From: Pyropia yezoensis
Taxonomy: Eukaryota; Rhodophyta; Bangiophyceae; Bangiales; Bangiaceae
Length of the DNA: 64,000 nt
Direction: 5' to 3'
Assembly (NCBI GenBank): GCA_009829735.1
Contig: CM020619.1
Location: 34,078,283 to 34,142,282 of the forward strand
Of this stretch, positions 1 through 8,145 are shown piece by piece (positions within the stretch are counted from its first letter, which is position 1; each line of letters opens with the position of its first letter). The position numbers were made by a program, and so were the translations under genes. Under the pieces are notes generated by a model, which saw only the letters and a list, made by a program, of their open reading frames with translations, was not told where the DNA came from and did not search any database.

Positions 1-1
1 C

Positions 2-1567
2 ATTGTGGGGGTAGTCACGCGCTCGGGTCAGGCGTTGAACCCCGAGGCGCCAGGGAACAAGAAGTACTTGCCCCTGTCCCTGGACGAGGTGGTGAAGGCC
101 CAGGCCGAGGATCCCTTCTGCAAGTCGCAGAGGGATATACTGGATACGGTGGTTGAGACGCGCTTCTTTCTGGGAGACGATGGCTTCCTCATGAGGAGGG
201 GGGTATTCCAGGGGACCGAACAACTTGTCGTCCCCGCATCCCTCAAGGACAGTATCCTTGAGAGGGAGCACAACGCTCCCACGGGTGGACACCTGGGGTC
301 TAGTAAACTGTACCAGACCCTGAGGACCAGGTACTACTGGCCGTCCATGGTGGTGGAAATCTACAGTTGGGTGGCTGCCTGCACAAGTTGTGCACAGAAT
401 CGTCTGATGGAACGGCGGCCTACTACGGCTATGCTATTGTTCCCGGCCAAGGAGCCCTTCGCCGCGTTGGCGATGGACATCCTTGGGCCACTGCCCGTGA
501 CCGAGGAGGGCAACCAGTACCTCCTGGTCATCTGTGACCGCTTCAGGAAACTTACGCGAGCGATCCCACTGGCAGAGATCACGGCCATGTCGGTCGTGTC
601 AGCCTTCCTAGATCACTGGGTTGCCGCGTATGGCATCCCAGATAGTACACTATCGGACAATGGACCGCAATTTGCGTCTGTACTGTTTCAGGGAGTGCTG
701 GATATGTTGGGGGTTAAGGCAAACTATGCCACCCCCTACCACCCACAAACTAATGGGCAGGTGGGGCGCTTCAACAAAACTATTGCTAGGCAGCTACGCC
801 ACTATGTGAGTGAGCACGTGAAAACGTGGGACCAATACATTTCTATCCTTACTACTGCCTACAATTCGCAGGTTCACTCATCTACAGGGGAAGTACCCCT
901 CGCTTTTGTGACCCCCCGTCGCGTGCGGTCTATTGCCATGCGGCGGTCGCTCCCAACTATGGAGGATGGTGGCAGTACGCCTACTCCTACTGAGAGTAAG
1001 GCGGAGTTCGCCGCTAGGCTTTAAAACCTCATCCCTAAAGTCAGGGCCGAGATGGACAAAGCACAAAAGCGCTACAAGCGTACCTTTGACAAAAAGGTGC
1101 GCAATGCTAAGCATGTCCCCGAGCAGGGTGACTGGGTGCCGGTACACTCGCACACCCCAACTTGGGGTAAGCTGGTATTCCAGACGAAGGGACCGTACCA
1201 GGTCCTTCGTACTGATGGGCGGCGCTTCACCATCGAAAGTGAAGATGGGGTCCGCACAGTGAACGGACAGGACGTGGTCAAAGTTGCACCACCGCCTGCA
1301 GGCGACCCAGATTGGGCACGTGCGTTGGAGTCGTGGCGCCTCCCCTCACTGCCTGCGGCCAAACAGGGCCCGCAGGAGTACGTGTTCGATAAGTTCATCG
1401 ACCACGGATGGGATGAAGACACTGACCGCCTCATGTTGAGGGTGCGTTAGTTTGGCTACAAAGCCGAGGACGGTACATGGGAGTATGTGGAGGACCTTCC
1501 TGCTGAGAAGGTCCGGGCGTACTGTGCCCGGAATGAGATAGACCCTAACAGCCCCCCCTCAACGTGA
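2..1567 (+). pseudogene. pol 3' part of C1: integrase + chromodomain, broken
   Basis: Reads in one frame from the window edge to TGA 1565-1567, interrupted by TAA at 1022-1024 and TAG at 1448-1450. It shows the integrase HHCC zinc-binding region (HNAPTGGH ... CTSC), then the catalytic core with Asp in MDILGPLPV and Asp in LSDNGPQF. The third catalytic residue, normally the Glu of NGQVERF, is Gly here (GGG codon 764-766), so the integrase should be inactive. After the core comes the basic post-integrase region and a chromodomain (FGY...TWEYVEDL). The TAG falls on the chromodomain tryptophan codon that is intact in copy C2. Integrase inserts element cDNA into the chromosome; chromodomains of chromoviruses are known to steer this to marked chromatin. 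Confidence 0.9.
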
Positions 1568-1678
1568 GGGAAGGCCGAGCAACAGTGCCACGAGAGTGCT
1601 TCAAGTCGAAGTGGTACGCAGAGTGGCTTTTAACTACAGCCCTAACCCTCACACTCCCACAGCAAAGGCAGCTGCCAA

Positions 1679-3622
1679 CTAGGCACGCATGCTAGACTCT
1701 CCCACTCCACGGCCCTCGCCCTCACGTGGAGGCGAGCGGCGATACCCACGCCGATAATGGTCTCCACTCGTTGGAGGGGGCGGCGGCTCCAAGTCGGAAC
1801 CGTCGCGCCCCTCACGGTCGCGCAAGTGGCGCCGACCGTGGCCACTCTTCTGCCTGGTCTTGCGCGCAAGTTTGCGACGCAGACGCTGGACAGACTCCAT
1901 CTCCGACGGGGTAGAGGACTCCGAAACGGAGTAAGACAACTCGTCTTCCGATACGGAAGGAGAGCGCCGCGAGTGTCGGCGACGACGGCGAGGAGGCGAG
2001 TATGCCCGGCTCGCGCGACGTTTGCCACGCCCAAGTGGGGCTGGCTGGGGCATAATAGCCCCAATAGGAGCCAACTCGGCTGTCATAAACTCCGCCACCG
2101 ACTCGCAACTCGCGGTCGCTACTGCAGTACGAACGCGCTCCTCAAGTTGAGGAGTCTCGGAACTCTGTAGGGTTGCGGTCGACGCGGCCAACCAGGAAAT
2201 GGTGCGCACCAACGTGGTGATCATCATCTCTGAGGTTAGAGGCGTGGGCGGCAACACCAACTTGGGGTATTCCGTCAGGAGGGTGGCTCCCAAGTTGGGG
2301 GACACCGGGGTGGAAGACTCCACGGCCACGCTGATCGGGATGTTCCCGTGAGGTTGAAAAGGAACCGGAGGAAGCGGAGGGGCCCGCCGAGGTGGCGGTA
2401 CCCGGGTGTAACTGCGACCCCGACTTGGGGCTCCCGCAGTGGGTTGAGTCATGTGGTCATCATAGGACGGCACGGCCATAACTATGGGCTTGTCCGGGGG
2501 TGGCGCAGTGTGGCGATCCACCCCCGGGGCATACGGGTAGTCCCCGATGCCCAACCCCTCTCGTAGGACCACACGGCCGTCGTGAAGTTCACGAGCGACC
2601 CACACAAACTGGCGAAGTGCGCCATTGTCCTTGGGCCCACGAGTGGGGCGGCGCAACTTGTGCTCAATGCTCTCCCACTCGATAAACTTATGGAGCCGGA
2701 GCATCTCCTCAAGTAGAGTGAGTTGTCCTGATGAGCACCCCTCAGCAACTAGCTGAGGGGTGAGCTGTTCCAAACCCTGGATGAGCCGGAGGGGGAGATG
2801 CCAGAGCATCCCCCGCCGCTGAACACAGGACACCCAGGTCGACATGACCTCGAGGAGCCACTGGGTGGCCAACATGGCCCACACCAGGTGATCAGGGGCA
2901 GCCGTCAACATGACGGAGCCGAAGTGGTCAAGCAACCGGGGCAACAATGCCGGGAACCCGTAGGGGACCTCAACTTGAGGCCACCACTCGGGCTTCTTCG
3001 GATAGTACTGCTCCTTACTGGCAGCAGACTGTTGAGGAAACTCAAGTTGAGCCGAGGTCACCCAGTAGGGACCTCGCCGGAAGTCTTTCTCCATCCGCAC
3101 ATCAAAGTGATGAGTGTGCGGATCGGCCTCGTGGAGGTACGGTGGGCGAGTTGCCACAGCGTCCCACGTGAAGGTCGGCAAGTCGCCGGGACCCGGGATA
3201 GTTCCCCCGCGGTCCACCATGGCCTTGGCACGTTGGACGTCTTCAACCTCCTCGTCGTCCAGGAAGGCAAACTGGTCCGTCCTGAAGCCGGCCGGGAACC
3301 CGACCCTACGGGGATACTTCTCCCGTAGGCGGTCCCATACCCGGCCCATCGCTGCGCCAAGTCGGCCACAGCGAAGAACAGTCAACCCCTCCTCATAAAG
3401 AGGCCAAGCGGGGTAAAACCACCGCCCCAAGGCCTCACGCGGGACAACTTGTCCCGCCTCCGGGGGAGACCCCGCCGTCAACCCAAAGCCGGGTGACGCG
3501 GGAGTCCCATCCCCCGGAGCGATCGCGGAGCCCCCGCCGGAAGTCCCGGCGGGTGCTGCACCGTAGGAGGTGTCCTCCATGCGCTCGTCAAGAGAGTCCG
3601 TCTCCACTCCTGGAGTCGCCAT
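1679..3622 (-). CDS. antisense ORF (aORF) of element C1, 647 aa, unknown function
   Basis: Uninterrupted ORF on the strand opposite to pol, between pol and the 3' LTR. I take ATG 3622 (MATPGVETDS...) as start; the frame is open 57 codons further up but without ATG. A 21-bp perfect palindrome lies directly before this ATG. The middle is a hydrophobic, Trp-rich region (LGRWFYPAWPLYEE, then EVMSTWVSCVQRR). The C-terminal third is Pro-rich and then strongly basic and Ser/Arg-rich (RRRRRHSRRSPS, RRKLARKTRQKS), suggesting nucleic-acid binding or nuclear localisation. I recognise no known domain. An equally long copy is in C2 (61508-63451), and a diverged N-terminal part in D (4431-4903). Accessory antisense ORFs near the 3' LTR are known from some plant Ty3/gypsy elements, but I see no link to them. 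Confidence 0.75.
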   Translation of the reverse strand: MATPGVETDSLDERMEDTSYGAAPAGTSGGGSAIAPGDGTPASPGFGLTAGSPPEAGQVVPREALGRWFYPAWPLYEEGLTVLRCGRLGAAMGRVWDRLREKYPRRVGFPAGFRTDQFAFLDDEEVEDVQRAKAMVDRGGTIPGPGDLPTFTWDAVATRPPYLHEADPHTHHFDVRMEKDFRRGPYWVTSAQLEFPQQSAASKEQYYPKKPEWWPQVEVPYGFPALLPRLLDHFGSVMLTAAPDHLVWAMLATQWLLEVMSTWVSCVQRRGMLWHLPLRLIQGLEQLTPQLVAEGCSSGQLTLLEEMLRLHKFIEWESIEHKLRRPTRGPKDNGALRQFVWVARELHDGRVVLREGLGIGDYPYAPGVDRHTAPPPDKPIVMAVPSYDDHMTQPTAGAPSRGRSYTRVPPPRRAPPLPPVPFQPHGNIPISVAVESSTPVSPNLGATLLTEYPKLVLPPTPLTSEMMITTLVRTISWLAASTATLQSSETPQLEERVRTAVATASCESVAEFMTAELAPIGAIMPQPAPLGRGKRRASRAYSPPRRRRRHSRRSPSVSEDELSYSVSESSTPSEMESVQRLRRKLARKTRQKSGHGRRHLRDREGRDGSDLEPPPPPTSGDHYRRGYRRSPPREGEGRGVGESSMRA

Positions 3623-3624
3623 GG

Positions 3625-3645
3625 CTCTCCCCAAGTTGGGGAGAG
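3625..3645. repeat. 21-bp perfect palindrome before the aORF start
   Basis: Ten base pairs on each side of a central G/C, with core CCCCAAGTTGGGG and arms CTCT/AGAG. It ends two bases from the aORF ATG. The identical palindrome sits in the same place in C2 (61485-61505, ATG at 61508). It could be a protein-binding site or an RNA hairpin at the start codon. Confidence 0.8.
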
Positions 3646-3947
3646 ACGCTCTGGCTATCGCAGCACGAGACCCGCCTCGAGTTGAGGGGGACTCGGATCG
3701 TGGGTATACGGGTGGCCTCCCCAGCGTGGGGCGGCCCAGTGGAAGGTGAAAGGGAGGTCGTGGTGATGGTGAAGTGTGAACTGAGGAGAGCAAGCTGCCG
3801 AGTGGGCAAGCTTGAGGAGAGGGGCGGTGAACGTGACCGCCTCCACATCCGTGTTACGTACTCGATGGGGGACAGCAAGTCGCGCCCCCAACGCCGAGAC
3901 GTGCGTTTACGCACCCCCTCACAGGGCCGACCGGGTCGGTCGGAACT

Positions 3948-3960
3948 GAGGAGAGGGGAG
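3948..3960 (+). promoter_or_regulatory. polypurine tract of C1
   Basis: GAGGAGAGGGGAG lies immediately 5' of the LTR start (TGTGGCA at 3961). This is the expected position and composition of the plus-strand primer for reverse transcription. The same tract precedes the C2 LTR on the minus strand at 61167 onward. Confidence 0.75.
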
Positions 3961-4430
3961 TGTGGCAGTATTGACCCCCAGGTAGGGGGGGCAACACGTG
4001 CCATGCAAGGGGCGGCAGGCCACTAGCCTGATCCGTTCCTCCCCCTGCATTTGGGTCCATATTCCCTAAGTTTGGGATAGTTAGCTTAGTAGTAAATCCA
4101 ACTTGGATTTGAGGGTTTTCTGCATTTATCGTCTTGAATTTTCGTGTGGCCCGGTGGGCAGGTGCTGGGGTGGGAGATTCTGAGTGGCGAGATTCTGAGT
4201 GGACCCTGGGGGGATAAGGGGAGGGACAGCGGGGCTTGGCCCTGCGTCCCCGTCCCGACCAAGAAACTATTGGACCACACACCATCCTCTTGTTTGTCCG
4301 TGGGGGGATTGCCCCACAACAGGGACAGAGTGTGTGCGACTTGCACTTCTTCCGGTTCCCCCGACACGGGAGGCAGCCCTAGCACACCGCCCCGACTTGG
4401 GTGTCGTATGTGCTTGTGGTTTTTGCCACA
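3961..4430 (+). repeat. 3' LTR of C1
   Basis: 470 bp, starting TGTGGCA and ending TGCCACA, a perfect 7-bp terminal inverted repeat. The inverted C2 copy is 468 bp (60699-61166). It contains a 17-bp AACTT palindrome at 4094-4110. Homology between C1 and C2 stops exactly at the terminal TGCCACA, which fixes the boundary. Confidence 0.88.
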
Positions 4431-4903
4431 GCCAACAGGCGACGTGCCTCGAGAGCCTCCAATAATTCCGCCTCCTCAAAGAAGGCGGGCTGGTCGGTGG
4501 TGACCTCCCGTGGGAAGCATACCCGCTTGGGGAATCTTTCCACCAAGCGGGGCCACACCCGCGACATAGCGTCGCCGGCTCGACCGTAACGAGTCATCGC
4601 CCAACACGCCAAGTAGGCCGGCCACGGCGGCACCATCCACCGACCCAGGGACAAGAGGTCTACCTCCACCTCGCCGTGGAGGGACATGCCCGCCGGGGTG
4701 TTGGTCACCCCGGGTGACGGGTCGCTTGAGCTGCCGCCACCCCCACCTGGCAAGCCGCCGGTGGGGTTGGCGCTCACCTCCATCGCGCTCCCGGTACCGC
4801 CCGCCTCTGCCGCGGCCATGGCCCTGTCCAAGTCGGACGACTCCACCTCCAGGTCAGCGAACGCCCCAGACGGGGGTATCACAGGTCCGGGGGTGGAGGC
4901 CAT
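4431..4903 (-). pseudogene. N-terminal fragment of the element D antisense ORF
   Basis: Starts at ATG 4903 (MASTPGPVIP...) and runs about 157 codons until it is cut by the C1 LTR end. The segment LGRWMVPPWPAYL ... GDAMSRVWPRLVERFPKRV aligns with LGRWFYPAWPLYE ... GAAMGRVWDRLREKYPRRV of the C1/C2 aORF, so this is a diverged homologue in the same antisense position. This conservation across two element subfamilies supports the aORF as a real gene. Confidence 0.75.
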
Positions 4904-5228
4904 TCTTGGGGGGACCCGACTAGGGTGAGGTGCGCGGGGGTACAAAGGGGGACGACCCCGGCCTGCACCAACCCGACGTGGGAAGGAGGAAAGAGGAGAA
5001 GGGGTACCCAACGAAGGTAACCCCAGGTGTAAGGAGGAAGCCCGACGTGGGTGAACGGCGGGTGCGACCGCCGAACACTCCAAGCTCGGGGAGTGATCAG
5101 CTGCAGGCGCCACCCTGACGTGGGGGCGCGCCGCGCGGAGCGCCGCGCGGTAACTGGTCCCGCGGGTGGCCCCTGGCCCCGCCCGTTACCCGCAGCTGTC
5201 GGGACGACATTAGCGGAGGGTGGGGGAT
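4904..5228. other. leader between D aORF start and D LTR
   Basis: GC-rich stretch without a convincing gene. It holds repeated CCCGACGTGGG-like near-palindromes (around 4970, 5041 and 5115) and ends in a purine-rich tract before the LTR. It probably corresponds to the aORF 5' untranslated region. Confidence 0.5.
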
Positions 5229-6009
5229 TGTGGCGCCACGCCGTAGTTGGGCGGGGCGACCGAGGGGTGAGGGGTGGGGGAGCAACGGCTACTCCCCTCG
5301 TCCGGATGGCACCCACTACAGGTGCCCCCTATGGTGCCTTGGTAGACACTGGGCGTGGCAAGTTGCCCACGCCTCGCGTGCCCCCTAGCGACTTGGTAGG
5401 GGTGCATACGCCTGTAGGGCGTGCCCTACACGCCGACTGGTAACCGACCTCGGGGGACCTCCCCGAGGGGGGCGCGTTGCCCGCGCCCAACCCGGGTTGA
5501 CGCCCACTTGGCGTCCGACCAGCAGCCATCCACGTGGGACGGCTGACCGGGGATCCTCCCACATAACCCTCCAACCCTTGGAGGCGAATGATCCATAAGT
5601 CCCGATTCCACTCACCCTGATGTGGGATCGGTGAATCTACTGGATTCTGGCTCGTACGGGGTAGCGCACCCAATAAGGGGGCTACTTTCCATTGCTTCTC
5701 GAGATCTCAACTTGAGATCTCGCCGCTTGTTTTTCGTGGGTTACTCGTGGGCGGGTGCTGGGGGGTTACTTTGTGGTAGGTCCCTTAGTGGGAAAAGGGG
5801 AGGACAGCAGGGCTCGGCCCGGGTCCCCCCGTCCCGACCAAGAAACGCTTGGCCCGCATACCTCTGTCTTGCTCCGTGGTGGACGGATAGGTCCAAAGCA
5901 ACAGTTGTGCGTGCGGCAACCTGCCTTACTTCCGGTCCCTCTCGTCACAGGGGTGCGTCTTGGCTTTTGTCCCACCCGACTTGGGTGGGGCCGAGGTCAA
6001 AGCGTCACA
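5229..6009 (+). repeat. LTR of element D
   Basis: About 781 bp from TGTGGCGC to GCGTCACA, termini complementary at 7 of 8 positions. The 3' portion resembles the end of the C1 LTR, including a CCCGACTTGGG palindrome variant at 5971-5989, and the 5' half carries the 23-bp palindrome at 5700-5722. Host DNA follows at 6010. Boundaries rest on terminal similarity only. Confidence 0.65.
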
Positions 6010-6016
6010 AGGGTGG

Positions 6017-6775
6017 TCAGCACCCCCACCAGCGCCCGCACAATGGCCGACAGCAACGTGGCGACGAGGCGGTAGGTGCCGACGGTGAGGCCCACGAGAC
6101 GGCCCGCACCACCCGTACCAGCCCCGTCGTTGCGCCCACCGTCCGCCGCGCGACGCTGACGCCGTCCGCCACGGAGAGGGCAGCGTTGTAGCGCGCCGCC
6201 GCCGCCGTGTGCGCGGCCGCTCGGGAGGTGCGGGTGCCGACGGCCGACACGGCGGCGGCGCCGTCGCGGAGGGGAGCGACCACCTCCGCCACCGCCCCCG
6301 ACCCCGCCCTGGCTGCGACGCCCGCCACGCGGGGCAGGCCGCCGCGGGGGGACGTGCCCGCCACGGTCAGCGCCGACCCCGCCGACGGCAGGCGCGACAG
6401 CGTGGCCGCCGCCGACTGCATCGCGGGGCGACGCAGCAGCGGAAAGGCCACCGTTGCAAAGAGGAGCGTGGCAAGCAGCAGGGCGGTCAGGCCCGCCAGG
6501 CAGCGGCCCAGGGGGAGCCCGCGGAAAAGGGTGCCCACGGCGGCCAGCGGGTCAGTGCCGCCGCCGACCGCCGTCGTCGCCTCGGCCGCCGGCGGAGCCG
6601 CGTGCGCCGGCGGCGCCATGTCCGCCGCCACCGCCGCCGCAACGGGCGCGGGCGGCGGCACCGCCGCCCCCCCCGCCGCGTGCCGCACCTGCGGCAGCAC
6701 CTCAATCTCGCCCGACGCACCCGCGTCCGCCCCCTCCTCCTCCTCCCCCCCCTCCTTCTCCTCCGCCGCCGCCAC
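6017..6775 (-). CDS. hypothetical Ala-rich exon with one membrane segment
   Basis: Open frame on the minus strand without an ATG at its beginning, so probably an internal or 3' exon, or a decayed gene. It starts with an acidic stretch (EEKEGGEEEEG), then Pro/Ala-rich linker, then a hydrophobic helix (LTALLLATLLFATVAFPLL) near residues 95-115, then Ala/Arg-rich sequence. I recognise no family. It lies just downstream of the metal-ATPase fragment on the same strand and could be its C-terminal part in another frame. In such GC-rich DNA open frames arise easily. Confidence 0.3.
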   Translation of the reverse strand: MAAAEEKEGGEEEEGADAGASGEIEVLPQVRHAAGGAAVPPPAPVAAAVAADMAPPAHAAPPAAEATTAVGGGTDPLAAVGTLFRGLPLGRCLAGLTALLLATLLFATVAFPLLRRPAMQSAAATLSRLPSAGSALTVAGTSPRGGLPRVAGVAARAGSGAVAEVVAPLRDGAAAVSAVGTRTSRAAAHTAAAARYNAALSVADGVSVARRTVGATTGLVRVVRAVSWASPSAPTASSPRCCRPLCGRWWGC

Positions 6776-6847
6776 CGGCGCGACCGCCCTCGACGTGGAC
6801 TGCCGCGTCGGGCTGGTGCGACGCCGCCGCCCGCACCCGCCCCGCCC

Positions 6848-6879
<32 letters not shown>

Positions 6880-7006
6880 CGCGGCGGCGGCGGCGGCACC
6901 GAGGCGGTGACCCGCTGCGGCAGCTGGGCGCCCGCCGTCTACCGGCGGTGTCAGGTGACGGCGTGCCGGTCGGCCAAGGTGCCGCGGCTGGTGCTGACGC
7001 CCCGGG

Positions 7007-7205
7007 TCAAGCCGGGGGGCGTCCCTTTTTGTGGGTGTAGAGGGCCAGCCGCAGGTCCCCCGACGCGATGGTGAGGGTGGCGGCGCCGACGGCGGCGCCC
7101 GCCGCGCCGTCGCAAACCGCCACGCCACAGTCGGCCGCCGCGAGGGCGGGCGCGTCGTTGACGCCGTCGCCAACCATGGCCACCCGCAACCGCCCACGGC
7201 CGGCA

Positions 7206-7243
<38 letters not shown>

Positions 7244-7556
7244 GTCGGGCGGGCCCGTCGCGCCCGTTGGCGTTGGCAGCCGCCCCGCCTGGAGCGCCCG
7301 CACCGCCGCGACCTTGCCAGCGGGGGTGAGCCCCCCGCGCACCACCCCCCCGTCGACGCCGTCGACAATGCCCACCGCCCGTGCGGCGGCGGCGGCGGTC
7401 GCCGACGCGCCGTCGCCCGACAGCACCGCCAGGGTGGTAACGCCGGGCAGCGCTCGGAGGTGCGCCACCCCCGCCGCCGCCGCCGGCAGCAGCGTCGCGC
7501 CAACGGTGAGGGTGCCGACGAGGCCCTCAACGTAGACGCCCACGACCGTGCCCGGG
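7007..7556 (-). pseudogene. P1B-type heavy-metal ATPase fragment (P/N-domain end)
   Basis: The frame contains the hinge motif of P-type ATPases, MVGDGVNDAPALAAADCGVAV, preceded by VLSGDGASATAAAAARAVGI, the counterpart of MLTGDN...A..VGI. The full proteins pump Cu or related metals across a membrane using an aspartyl phosphate. The phosphorylation motif DKTGT, the metal-binding domains and the transmembrane helices are absent: the upstream part is cut by the LTR of element A at 7557. The frame is interrupted by a poly-G run that encodes a poly-Pro stretch. The last two membrane helices expected after the hinge are not seen downstream, so this is a remnant or a gene with unseen introns. Confidence 0.7.
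7206..7241. repeat. poly-G homopolymer of about 35 bases
   Basis: A single uninterrupted G run inside the ATPase fragment. It marks a slippage hot spot and a likely place for sequencing or assembly error. Confidence 0.9.
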
Positions 7557-7920
7557 TGTAGCAATATGGTTGGCCGTATTGTAACCCTAATATCAGGGGG
7601 GGCTACTTCTAACCCTTAACTTTCAATTTGATAGTTCGTACTGGTCACGGTATCTATAAGTTACGTATGACCAGAGGGACTTGCATCTTGGGGTGGAGGG
7701 TAGTTAGTAGTGTCTCCGAGGGTTTATAACGTGGGGGCTGGTGGCGAATCCACCGCCGGCCAAGGTAGAACAACAAACCCCTCCCATTTGGGCTCCCATC
7801 TTGGTCCCGTGGCTTGTGCTCCAAGGACAGCAACCTTGGCCTCCCGGTGACGTTGGTGCCGATCCCCCTTGGTGAGTGTTCCCTGAGAGTGGACGTGCGA
7901 CGGATCGCTATTGTGCTACA
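7557..7920 (+). repeat. 5' LTR of element A
   Basis: 364 bp, TGTAGCA ... TGCTACA, a perfect 7-bp terminal inverted repeat. The same LTR family occurs at 17944-18306, 39334-39695, 41454-41678 (truncated), 41708-42069 and 52153-52514. It contains a TATA-like GTTTATAAC near 7724, but the transcription start is not determinable by eye. Confidence 0.93.
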
Positions 7921-7938
7921 TTGGTGGAGCAGCAGGGG
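7921..7938 (+). promoter_or_regulatory. putative primer binding site
   Basis: TTGGTGGAGCAGCAGGGG directly follows the LTR end, and the same sequence follows the B 5' LTR at 42070. A TGG start is expected for complementarity to a tRNA 3' CCA. I could not assign the tRNA; the usual initiator-Met pattern is not present. Confidence 0.5.
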
Positions 7939-8145
7939 ACGGGTTTCCGTCACCCTTGTGGTGACGCCGTCTTCGGCCCTGGCACACGGATAGGGATCCG
8001 GTCCTTTTCTTGTACTCGTGGTGTTGCGACCTGATCGATTGTGTTGAGTTTTTACCTTTGACTATGATCTACTGTTACTCTCCCCAATCTACCCCCTCGC
8101 TCTCTTATTCGTGGTGATCGTTGCGTCGGTGGACTGATTGTGACT

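Larger units (their letters stand above)
1..4430 (+). mobile_element. Ty3/gypsy chromovirus element C1 (3' part)
   Basis: Only the 3' half lies in the window. In order it shows integrase, post-integrase region and chromodomain of pol on the plus strand, a long ORF on the minus strand (aORF), a purine-rich tract ending at 3960 and a 3' LTR at 3961-4430. It sits inside the aORF of a related older element D, whose sequence resumes at 4431. The same family recurs inverted at 60699-64000. The 5' LTR, gag and reverse transcriptase would lie left of position 1. The pol is dead (two nonsense codons, lost catalytic Glu) but the aORF is open. Confidence 0.9.
380..5722. repeat. family of odd palindromes centred on AA[C/G]TT in elements C1 and D
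   Basis: Perfect odd-length palindromes with an AACTT or AAGTT centre occur at 380-394 (15 bp), 1154-1168 (15), 2138-2154 (17), 2289-2299 (11), 2581-2593 (13), 2968-2980 (13), 3041-3051 (11), 3439-3457 (19), 3625-3645 (21), 4094-4110 (17) and, in D, 5700-5722 (23). Near-perfect ones, mostly a single G.T mismatch, are at 2419-2431, 2651-2663, 3675-3687, 4044-4058 and 5971-5989. They lie in pol, aORF and LTR alike. Arm sequences differ from site to site while symmetry and centre are kept. Elements A and B do not show them. Confidence 0.85.
4431..6009 (+). mobile_element. older related Ty3/gypsy element D (3' end), disrupted by C1
   Basis: Right of the C1 LTR the sequence changes to a diverged relative: the N-terminal part of an aORF (4431-4903 minus), a GC-rich leader, a purine-rich tract near 5212-5227 and an LTR at 5229-6009. 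The rest of D is expected left of the window, beyond C1. Nesting shows D inserted before C1. Confidence 0.75.

Noticed and set aside
6207-7535. Large Ala/Arg/Pro-rich ORFs on both strands
   Set aside because: Overlapping open frames in all frames are a result of very high GC content; only the frame with P-type ATPase motifs has support.
7654-7953. Minus-strand ORF inside the A/B LTRs that is open in several copies
   Set aside because: The LTR copies are nearly identical, so a shared open frame is expected; it crosses the LTR boundary into unrelated flanks and has no domain.
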